NCBI GenBank assembly: GCA_020631355.1
Contig: JAHDHL010000010.1
Location: 62,001-126,000 of the forward strand
Length of the DNA stretch: 64,000 nucleotides
Direction: 5' to 3'
Source: Saprospiraceae bacterium
GTDB lineage: Bacteria; Bacteroidota; Bacteroidia; Chitinophagales; Saprospiraceae
The notes beneath the pieces are model-generated. The model did not search any database and was not told the origin of the DNA. It saw only the letters and a program-made list of their open reading frames with translations. This document shows, one piece after another, positions 19,868-27,001 of this stretch. Positions within the stretch are counted from its first letter, which is position 1; each line of letters begins with the position of its first letter. The position numbers and the translations under genes were made by a program.

Positions 19868-20022
19868 GTCAGATGATTAAGTATTTATACTTTGGATTTT
19901 TGATGTAAGGCCAGATGTGTTCATCCTTGTCATTCCGACCCCATCATATCTAACGAAATAGAGTACATTGGATAACAAATGTGAATACCAACAAAGATAA
20001 GGATGAAAAGATTAAGAGGAAA

Positions 20023-21216
20023 TCAATCTATCTGTTCGATATAGTCAGGATAATCGGACTTCATATCCTTTTTCTTGACCTTGGGTGAAATAGGAGTTAC
20101 TTCTAATTTATCCTTGGTTATTTTCTTCTGTTTAAAATTGATGGATAGTGAGATGATGTGGGAATAGAAGTTTCCGGAATTTCCTGCACTGCCCACATTA
20201 TTGAGTGCATAATCTATCAGGAACGGTCCCAATTTCAATCCTACCCCCATATTGGGTTGTACGACCAAGGATGAATTACCATCATCATCCTTTACATTCT
20301 GGAAATTATTGACACCTCCCCTCAGGTAAACCAATCCCTTGTAATCCAGTTCGATACCCAACGATGGGTCAATATTGATGGACGGGGATGAAATGAGTAC
20401 ATTTCGTTGCCCATCGGTGGTGAAATTCAGATTCATTTCTGCAAGGAAACCTATTTTTTCCTTACCTGTTTTCCTTGAATTGAATGCTGTCCCTATGATA
20501 ATGGTAGGTGTTACGATTTCAATGGAACTTTCGCCTAGTTCGTTGCCGGTAGCCAATAGTGTTCCTATTTCTTCTTCGGTATAACTGATTGACCAGGCAT
20601 TGAAAGTGGATGTGATATCCCTTGCCATCAGGCCTAATTGCCAACGCCCCAAATCATACTGCATACCCAAATCCAAACCGAATCCCCAAGCCTTACCGAA
20701 CTTACCCACGCTTCTATAAATCACCTTGGCATTACCTCCGAATCGCAAACCATCCGGTTTCAATTTCCTTGAGTAGGTAATCAGTCCCGCATAATCGGCA
20801 TAGGAAAAACCAGTGACCCAATCAGGGTTCACACTTCCATCAGACCCCACCAGATTGAATGTATTGGGAATATCATCAATACCCAATCTGATTACGGAAA
20901 TACCCAAAGCGGATTTCTTCTCCTTTCCTAGAGCATTGGCAAATGATACATAATCGTATTTGGCCACTCCTGCAAACCATTCCGCATGCATGAAGTTGAC
21001 CTGAAAATTTGTAGGAATAATGACCAAACCTGCCGGATTCCAAAATCCTGCATCACCACCTGTGGTACTGGCTACCACTGACTTACCCATACCATGGGCC
21101 CTCGCACCTACCCCTATGGATAGGAATTCATTACCATACTTGACAGTATTTTGTGCATTCGTTGATTGATAACTAAACAACCCCAATGCAAGGATGATGG
21201 TCAATAAACGGCTCAT
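20023..21216 (-). CDS. PorV/PorQ-family outer-membrane barrel protein, copy 2
   Basis: A 397-residue protein with signal peptide (LLTIILALGLFSYQSTNAQ) and a FadL-like barrel. It opens with the family hallmark GNEFLSIGVGARAHGMGKS and DAGFWNPAGL, then NFMHAEWFAGVAKYDYVSF. PorV shuttles T9SS cargo from the translocon to the attachment complex; family members also serve as outer-membrane transport barrels. The last 40 residues (KQKKITKDKLEV to IEQID) are a charged, Lys-rich tail that the neighbouring copy lacks. It follows its paralogue by 18 bases and is surely co-transcribed with it. Whether it is the genuine T9SS PorV or a paralogue cannot be settled from this window. Confidence 0.85.
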   Translation of the reverse strand: MSRLLTIILALGLFSYQSTNAQNTVKYGNEFLSIGVGARAHGMGKSVVASTTGGDAGFWNPAGLVIIPTNFQVNFMHAEWFAGVAKYDYVSFANALGKEKKSALGISVIRLGIDDIPNTFNLVGSDGSVNPDWVTGFSYADYAGLITYSRKLKPDGLRFGGNAKVIYRSVGKFGKAWGFGLDLGMQYDLGRWQLGLMARDITSTFNAWSISYTEEEIGTLLATGNELGESSIEIVTPTIIIGTAFNSRKTGKEKIGFLAEMNLNFTTDGQRNVLISSPSINIDPSLGIELDYKGLVYLRGGVNNFQNVKDDDGNSSLVVQPNMGVGLKLGPFLIDYALNNVGSAGNSGNFYSHIISLSINFKQKKITKDKLEVTPISPKVKKKDMKSDYPDYIEQID

Positions 21217-21234
21217 AGTAAAATGGATATTGGC

Positions 21235-22341
21235 TTATTGTTTAGATTTTTTCTTGAAATACTTAAAATCTATATCCAAAAGTAATGAAACTACATGAGA
21301 ATAAGTCTTTTGCTCTGTATTACTGATATCCGTAAAGGCATAATCAAGGCTCAATGCATAGAATTTCAGACCGATGCCTAATGTAGGTGCCATGGTAAGA
21401 TTCGTTTCCTGGTTGATGTTTGTTTCCTCCTGGAAATTATTCACACCACCTCTTAGATATATGGTTTCCTTGTAATCCAATTCCAAACCGAACGCAGGAT
21501 CAAAACTAACGCCATCCCCAGCCAATAAGGTGTTCCTTCTTCCATCGGTAGTCATAATCATATCCAACTCCGCCAAAATACCAAACTTGCCGAATCGTTG
21601 ATGATAAGCACCACCGACTACGAACCACGGACGGGTTACTTCCAAGGAACTGATGGGAATATCATTAGATGTAATATCCAAATCTTCCTTTTGCTCATCC
21701 GTAAAATCGAAAGACCAGGCATTGAAGGTATTCGTGACATCCTTAGCGGATAATCCCAAACTCCAATGTTTCCTCTTGTACTGTAATCCTAGATCGAACC
21801 CGAATCCCTTGGCATTGGCAAAAGGACCAATCTTACGATAAATGACCTTTGCATTACCTCCAACAAACAAATCCGCATTATCACCTACCCATATACTTTG
21901 GGCGTAAGTGAAAAGAAATGCATAATCAGCTGCCGAAAAAGGAACGATATTATCATAATTAATCGTCCCATCATCCTCATATAAACTCAGCGTATTCGGA
22001 ATATCATCCACTCCGAATCGAATGATGGAAATTCCCAGTGAACGCTTCACATCCTTATTCTTATTCCAAATGGGATAAACCGCTGATAGGTAATCATATT
22101 TACCAATCCCTGCAAACCACTCCGCATGCATGAATGCGAATTGGAGCTTGGATTCCACATTCGCAATACCTGCCGGATTCCAATAATTTGAATATGCATC
22201 CTGGGTTGTTACAATGGCTGCATTTCCCATACCCTGAGCCCTGGCTCCGGCACCGATAGCCAAGAATTCATTACTGTATTTCTGACCGAACAAGGGGGTC
22301 AGGAAACAAATGATGATGGGGATGAATAAGTATGATTTCAT
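21235..22341 (-). CDS. PorV/PorQ-family outer-membrane barrel protein, copy 1
   Basis: A 368-residue paralogue of the next gene, sharing the layout point by point: NEFLAIGAGARAQGMGNA, SNYWNPAGI, FAFMHAEWFAGIGKYDYL, GISIIRFGVDDIPNT, GGNAKVIYRKIGPFA, and the pattern TTDGRRNTL before the last strands. A signal peptide of about 19 residues ends near FGQ. It has the same FadL-like barrel fold. It ends in a short KYFKKKSKQ tail. Upstream is a 339-base gap containing the divergent promoter of the aldo-keto reductase gene. Tandem duplication followed by divergence is the simplest reading. Confidence 0.85.
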   Translation of the reverse strand: MKSYLFIPIIICFLTPLFGQKYSNEFLAIGAGARAQGMGNAAIVTTQDAYSNYWNPAGIANVESKLQFAFMHAEWFAGIGKYDYLSAVYPIWNKNKDVKRSLGISIIRFGVDDIPNTLSLYEDDGTINYDNIVPFSAADYAFLFTYAQSIWVGDNADLFVGGNAKVIYRKIGPFANAKGFGFDLGLQYKRKHWSLGLSAKDVTNTFNAWSFDFTDEQKEDLDITSNDIPISSLEVTRPWFVVGGAYHQRFGKFGILAELDMIMTTDGRRNTLLAGDGVSFDPAFGLELDYKETIYLRGGVNNFQEETNINQETNLTMAPTLGIGLKFYALSLDYAFTDISNTEQKTYSHVVSLLLDIDFKYFKKKSKQ

Positions 22342-22625
22342 ATCCTATTTTTAGTTGGCGGTATTCTTTTAGATGTTTGGATGTGAACACATCCTATGAA
22401 TTATATTTGGATGAATACCAAATACACATAATCCTTAAAGCGATGAGTATTCATGGTTCCAGTCCTTGAATACAACGTTGGATATTTCGCAATTGTACGA
22501 ATAAATTCAAATTAACTCAATTATACTTTATCAATTTGTCAATATATTCACAATACCTACATCTATCATGTATAAAGCCAATAGTCTGATATAATTAAAT
22601 ACTCGTGTTAATCTTATACGGTAGG
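22342..22625. other. Intergenic region between the PorV-like and aldo-keto reductase genes
   Basis: About 280 bases between divergent transcripts, AT-rich, without an open reading frame I can support. I see no repeat or strong hairpin. It must hold the promoter for the minus-strand PorV-like pair, but no clear TAnnTTTG element is found for that direction. Confidence 0.5.
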
Positions 22626-22626
22626 A

Positions 22627-22655
22627 TTGAATCGAAGGTTTATTTCTTAATTTTG
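22627..22655 (+). promoter_or_regulatory. Promoter of the aldo-keto reductase gene
   Basis: A -7 element TAATTTTG at 22648-22655 with TTG at 22627-22629, spacer 18 bases. This agrees well with the Bacteroidota consensus TTG-N17-23-TAnnTTTG. The ATG at 22681 is 25 bases after the element. Confidence 0.7.
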
Positions 22656-22680
22656 TGGCCATCAACATAAACTCACCAAT

Positions 22681-23568
22681 ATGAATACCAGAGTTCCTTT
22701 TTCCCCAATCATAGTCGGTACCATGAGACTCGGCCAATGGGGTGCCCGTTTCAATACGGCACAATACCAATCCTTTATCGAGTCATCCATCGAAATGGGT
22801 GCTACCACTTTTGACCATGCTGACATTTATGGTGGGTATACCACTGAGGGTGAATTCGGGCAAGTATTGAAACAAAAGCCCGAATTGAGGGAAAAAATGC
22901 AAATCATCACCAAGTGTGGCATCAGGTACGAATGTGATAATAGGCCGCAGAACAGAATCAAATCCTATGATTCTACCAAGGAATATATCATAGAGAGTGT
23001 GGAGCAGTCCCTAAGGGAATTACATACGGACCACATTGATGTACTTCTGATTCACAGGCCAGATATATTGATGGACCCTGATGAGGTGGGTGAGGCTGTT
23101 CAGATACTGAATGAACAGGATAAAATCATTGATTTTGGTGTCTCCAATTTCACAACGAGCCAATTTGACTTACTGAATGACAAGGCTGCATTGTGTACCA
23201 ATCAGATAGAGGTTTCAATCCATCAACTGGAGGGTTTCCATAATGGGACCATCGACCAGTGCCATAGGTACAGATTGCCTGTGATGGCTTGGTCTCCATT
23301 GGCAGGAGGCTCCATGTTCGGTGAACATCCTACTGATAAGGACCAAAGAATCATTGAGGTGGCACGTCCCATTCAAGAAAAATATAACTGCGAATTGGAC
23401 CAATTGCTATTGGCATGGTTAGCCAAACATCCGGCTTGGATTATTCCTATCATCGGAACCAGTAAGGTACAACGAATCGAATCTGCCATGAAAGCTGTGA
23501 AAATCAATATTACACATGAGGAATGGTATGATTTGTATCAGGCATCATTAGGACGAAAGGTAGCCTAA
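22681..23568 (+). CDS. Aldo/keto reductase, YdhF-like
   Basis: A 295-residue TIM-barrel oxidoreductase. The catalytic tetrad is visible: D45 and Y50 in TTFDHADIYGGY, K78 in IITKCG, H125 in LLIHRPD. The NADPH-binding end is represented by PIIGTSKVQRI. The family reduces aldehydes, often sugars, with NADPH. The gene is transcribed from its own promoter and lies 43 bases upstream of an SsuD-like monooxygenase gene, with which it is probably co-transcribed. In the known sulfoquinovose monooxygenase pathway an aldo-keto reductase reduces the 6-dehydro sugar released by desulfonation. The same role here is an inference from context only. The start at ATG 22681 fits the family N-terminus. Confidence 0.9.
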   Translation: MNTRVPFSPIIVGTMRLGQWGARFNTAQYQSFIESSIEMGATTFDHADIYGGYTTEGEFGQVLKQKPELREKMQIITKCGIRYECDNRPQNRIKSYDSTKEYIIESVEQSLRELHTDHIDVLLIHRPDILMDPDEVGEAVQILNEQDKIIDFGVSNFTTSQFDLLNDKAALCTNQIEVSIHQLEGFHNGTIDQCHRYRLPVMAWSPLAGGSMFGEHPTDKDQRIIEVARPIQEKYNCELDQLLLAWLAKHPAWIIPIIGTSKVQRIESAMKAVKINITHEEWYDLYQASLGRKVA

Positions 23569-23611
23569 TCCATATTATTCAATTCGATAAGCATTCTAAA
23601 TAGTTAGTCAT

Positions 23612-24760
23612 ATGATAAGGGTAAGATCCAGGGATTTGGAAGGAGCGGAAGTTTCTTGGTTTGCACCAATTTGTAATGGGGATACTGATTTTCTTGGCGA
23701 AATGCCGGACCAATACAGAAGTAATTGGGATAATGCATCTGAAATCCTACTCACTGCAGATAAACTTGGGTATCGGAATATCCTTTGTCCATCCTCTTAT
23801 CAGGTAGGTCAGGATACCATGACATTCGTATCGGCAGTGGCGCCATTGACACAAAATATCAATCTTTTGGCTGCTGTACGGTGTGGAGAGATTCATCCTC
23901 CCATGCTAGCCAGGGCCATTGCGACATTGGACCATATCCTGAAAGGCAGATTAACCATCAATATCATTTCCTCCAATCTGCCGGGAACACAGATGGATTC
24001 AGCTTCAAGGTATCAACGCTCAAGGGAGGTCATAGAAATATTGAAACAAGCCTGGACACAGGATGAAATCAAATTCGAGGGACAATATTATAATATACAA
24101 TTACCATCAGCACCAGTAAAACCCTACCAACAAAACGGTGGTCCCCTACTCTATTTTGGTGGCTATTCACCACCGGGTGTAGACCTGTGTGCTGAACATT
24201 GTGATGTCTATCTCATGTGGCCCGAAACAGAGGATAAAATCCAGGGGTTGATGAAAAACATGAGCGAAAAGGCGGCTGCCTACAAACGTGAGGTTGATTT
24301 TGGTCTCAGGGTCCATATGATTGTCAGGGAAACTGAGAAAGAAGCCAAGGACTACGCAAAACACCTCATGTCCAAATTGGATGCGGATATCGGCAAGGAA
24401 ATCCGGGAAAGGGCATTGGATGCCAAATCCTATGGTGTTTCCAGGCAAGCGGATATGAGGAATCAATCAGACAATGATGGTTTTGTAGAGCCCAATCTAT
24501 GGACCGGCATCGGACGTGCACGTTCGGGTTGTGGAGCAGCCATCGTAGGTAACCCGGAGCAAGTATTGGAAAAATTACACCGATATATGAAAATGGGTAT
24601 CCGTTCATTTATCTTTTCGGGATATCCGCACTTGGAGGAATGCAAATTGTTTGCTGAGCATGTACTCCCTCACATCAAAACGATTTCCCTCCCTGAGGAA
24701 TTGGGAAGAATTCCAAAAAACACTCCCGGAACACCATTAGGAATCGGTAAGAGAAAGTAA
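23612..24760 (+). CDS. SsuD-type FMNH2-dependent (alkane/sugar) sulfonate monooxygenase
   Basis: A 382-residue bacterial-luciferase-like (LLM) flavin-dependent monooxygenase. Residues corresponding to the catalytic set of E. coli SsuD are all visible: W203 in LMWPET, R233 and H235 in FGLRVHMIVRETEKEA, R304 in GIGRARSGCGAAIVGNP, and Y338 in FSGYPHLEE. A Cys (C59, LCPSS) lies near the SsuD Cys54 position. These enzymes use reduced FMN and oxygen to cleave a C-S bond, releasing sulfite and an aldehyde. The required flavin reductase (SsuE-like) is absent from the window. It follows an aldo-keto reductase gene and precedes a sodium symporter gene. Substrate unknown; sulfoquinovose or an alkanesulfonate is plausible. 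It ends before a strong hairpin. Confidence 0.88.
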   Translation: MIRVRSRDLEGAEVSWFAPICNGDTDFLGEMPDQYRSNWDNASEILLTADKLGYRNILCPSSYQVGQDTMTFVSAVAPLTQNINLLAAVRCGEIHPPMLARAIATLDHILKGRLTINIISSNLPGTQMDSASRYQRSREVIEILKQAWTQDEIKFEGQYYNIQLPSAPVKPYQQNGGPLLYFGGYSPPGVDLCAEHCDVYLMWPETEDKIQGLMKNMSEKAAAYKREVDFGLRVHMIVRETEKEAKDYAKHLMSKLDADIGKEIRERALDAKSYGVSRQADMRNQSDNDGFVEPNLWTGIGRARSGCGAAIVGNPEQVLEKLHRYMKMGIRSFIFSGYPHLEECKLFAEHVLPHIKTISLPEELGRIPKNTPGTPLGIGKRK

Positions 24761-24767
24761 TACTGAT

Positions 24768-24803
24768 ATATCCGATGAGCCTATGGGCCATCGGATATTT
24801 TAT
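24768..24803 (+). terminator. Terminator-like hairpin between the monooxygenase and symporter genes
   Basis: A 10-bp perfect stem (ATATCCGATG at 24768-24777, complement at 24789-24798) around an 11-base loop, followed by TTTATATT. It starts 8 bases after the monooxygenase stop codon. It would separate, or partly attenuate, transcription into the symporter gene. Confidence 0.75.
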
Positions 24804-24910
24804 ATTCGGGCATTGTATGCTTATAATTGGATTCCGGAAACTCCATCATCATTCTCCCTAAAATTCACTACCTTCTCATCCAATCTTAAAACTGGAACTA
24901 GAACAATATC

Positions 24911-26539
24911 ATGGCTATAGATTTCGGAATCGTCATCGTTTATTTCATCCTTATTTTTGCAATGGCCCTATCTGGTAGAGCCAGGGGTGTGGTAACAAAG
25001 GAGGAATATTTTTTGAGCAACCGAAATTTGAAATGGTATTCCGTAGCCATTTCTTCCATTGCCACCAATATCCAAGGTTATCAGTTCCTGGGCATGATGG
25101 GTTCTGCCTACCTCTACGGATTGGCACAAGCCCAACTGGAAATCAATGCCGTACAAGGTATTTTCATGGCTGCATTCATCTTTGTACCCATGTACCTCAA
25201 GGATAGGGTCATTACAATTACCCAATTCATAAAGAAACGGCTTGGAAAGACTGTGGCTTTCATTTATTCCGGTGCCAGTTTGTTCCTCTTTTCTACTGTA
25301 GGCTTAGGCGCAGCCCTCTTTTGGGGTGCCTACGCAGCAGAGTTGGTCTTTGGCGAATATTTTGCATTCATTTCGGAGGAAAGGGTAATCAGGGCAGGTG
25401 TCATACTCGTATTCCTAGGTGTATTCTCGGCCATTTATACTTATCTCGGAGGATTGGCAGCCGTTGTCAAAACGGATATTATCCAATTTTCCATTCTTTT
25501 ATTGGGAGGAATCGTCATCACTCTGGTCGCCGTTCATCATTTGGGTGGTTGGTCCGCCTTATATAATGGAACCTACCTATTGAAATGGGGCGATGGATAT
25601 ATGGAAGTCGACCATCTCATGCATCTCCATCTTCCGGGCGACCATCCCAAATTGCCTTGGACTTTCATGTTCGGTCTGTTTTTATTGAATATCAATTATT
25701 GGTGCGCCAATCAGACAGTCGTGCAACGTTCATTGGCAGCCAGAAGTCTCAAGGAAGCACAAGTGGGGCTCATGGTAGGTGGTCTGATGAAGTACTTCAT
25801 GGCCATTATCATTATCATTCCGGGGATTGCATTGGCAGGTATATTACACGATAATCCCTTGAGTGAACCCGATATGACTTTCCCTTATTTAGTCACGAAT
25901 TACTTAGGAACCGGAGTCAGGGGGATTATCCTCTGTGCATTGTTCGCCTCATTAATGAGTACCGTAGATTCCACTTTCAATTCATTGGCTACCCTATTTT
26001 CCGTAGATATTTATAAAGAATATATCAATAAGGAAGCTACCGACCAACAGATGGTTGATGTCGGCCGAAGAACGATACTTTTCACTTTATTTACCGGGGT
26101 TGCCATGGGTTTATTCCTATTATCCTTTAAGTTTGCAGACCAACAATCCGCATTCACCCATACCCTAAATGAAATCAGGTATTATGTCAATTGTGGCTTG
26201 GTAGTCATTATCTGTGGAGCCGCATTCCTATACCTCCCTAAGCGTTGGCTGACAGTAGTGGCATTCTTCAGTACGGTAGTCCTACAATTTGCATTCTCCC
26301 AATTCCTATTTCCGGAAATGAATTATTTCGTAAGGGCTATGTGGGTAATTATCATCGGCTTCCTAATCATTGCCATTCCTGCATTCCTAAGATTACGAGC
26401 TGTTAATGAAGATGGGGATGTCGAAAAATTCAGATTTAGGTCCCTACAAGAGGTATTCGTTTTTGCCAGCCCACAAATGTTCTGGGCCGGAATGGGCCTC
26501 ATCAGTTCCTTGGTCCTTTTGCACTTGATTTTTCATTGA
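24911..26539 (+). CDS. Sodium:solute symporter (SSS/SGLT family)
   Basis: A 542-residue inner-membrane protein with about 13-14 hydrophobic helices. The family shows in the early helix pattern with YFLSNRNLKWYSVAISSIATNIQGYQFLGMMGS, GGLAAVVKTDIIQFSILLLGG (the sodium-site region), INYWCANQTVVQRSLAARS, and ALFASLMSTVDSTFNSLATLFSVDIYKEY, all typical of SGLT-type sugar or anion symporters. The NQTVVQRSLAA and DSTFNS sequences resemble sugar-type members. It lies 150 bases downstream of the SsuD-like gene behind a hairpin. It would be the uptake system for the substrate of the neighbouring oxidoreductases if the three form one pathway. Substrate cannot be read from sequence. Confidence 0.93.
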   Translation: MAIDFGIVIVYFILIFAMALSGRARGVVTKEEYFLSNRNLKWYSVAISSIATNIQGYQFLGMMGSAYLYGLAQAQLEINAVQGIFMAAFIFVPMYLKDRVITITQFIKKRLGKTVAFIYSGASLFLFSTVGLGAALFWGAYAAELVFGEYFAFISEERVIRAGVILVFLGVFSAIYTYLGGLAAVVKTDIIQFSILLLGGIVITLVAVHHLGGWSALYNGTYLLKWGDGYMEVDHLMHLHLPGDHPKLPWTFMFGLFLLNINYWCANQTVVQRSLAARSLKEAQVGLMVGGLMKYFMAIIIIIPGIALAGILHDNPLSEPDMTFPYLVTNYLGTGVRGIILCALFASLMSTVDSTFNSLATLFSVDIYKEYINKEATDQQMVDVGRRTILFTLFTGVAMGLFLLSFKFADQQSAFTHTLNEIRYYVNCGLVVIICGAAFLYLPKRWLTVVAFFSTVVLQFAFSQFLFPEMNYFVRAMWVIIIGFLIIAIPAFLRLRAVNEDGDVEKFRFRSLQEVFVFASPQMFWAGMGLISSLVLLHLIFH

Positions 26540-27001
26540 TACATGACCCATAGAGTAATAGGTGGGTATCGTAGCTATATGTGATGTAGTATTCCAAATT
26601 CAGAATGAATCATATGATTCGGGCTACAAATACGTCAAGATATGAGACAAACGCATTGTTTTGGGTGGCGGATTCAACAAATATGAGTAGATGCCTTTTC
26701 ATTCATGGTAAAGCTAATCTTGAGATTTGTATCTGGAAAGTATGGCATGAAAATTAGCGGATATTTAGAAACATTTGCTTTGTTCAAAGATGATAAGAAC
26801 AAGGATTACTCACAGCTATAATGTTCCATTTCTAACGAAACAGATAATAGCGGTTACATAGTAGTAATCATCGCTTCATTCACCCTTAGTACATATAGTG
26901 TTGCTTTTGCATTATCCATATTTGACCATTTGATATATAGATTAATTTAACCACATACCCCTTTTAGTCATTACCTATTCAATCACTTGAAATACTTAAA
27001 A
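26540..27001. other. Intergenic region upstream of the beta-helix protein gene
   Basis: About 460 bases with no credible reading frame. It contains a perfect 14-base palindrome, GAATCATATGATTC at 26607-26620, which could be an operator but is AT-rich and may be chance. No exact TAnnTTTG promoter is seen; CATATTTG near 26920-26930 is one base off. No repeat or terminator with a T-tract. Confidence 0.4.

Noticed and set aside
24911-26539. Symporter as the last gene of a single three-gene operon
   Set aside because: A strong hairpin with a T-rich tail lies before it and the gap is 150 bases, so I do not assert a single transcript.
26607-26620. Perfect palindrome GAATCATATGATTC as an operator
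   Set aside because: It is AT-rich and could arise by chance. No nearby promoter or regulator supports it, so it is listed only under the intergenic entry.
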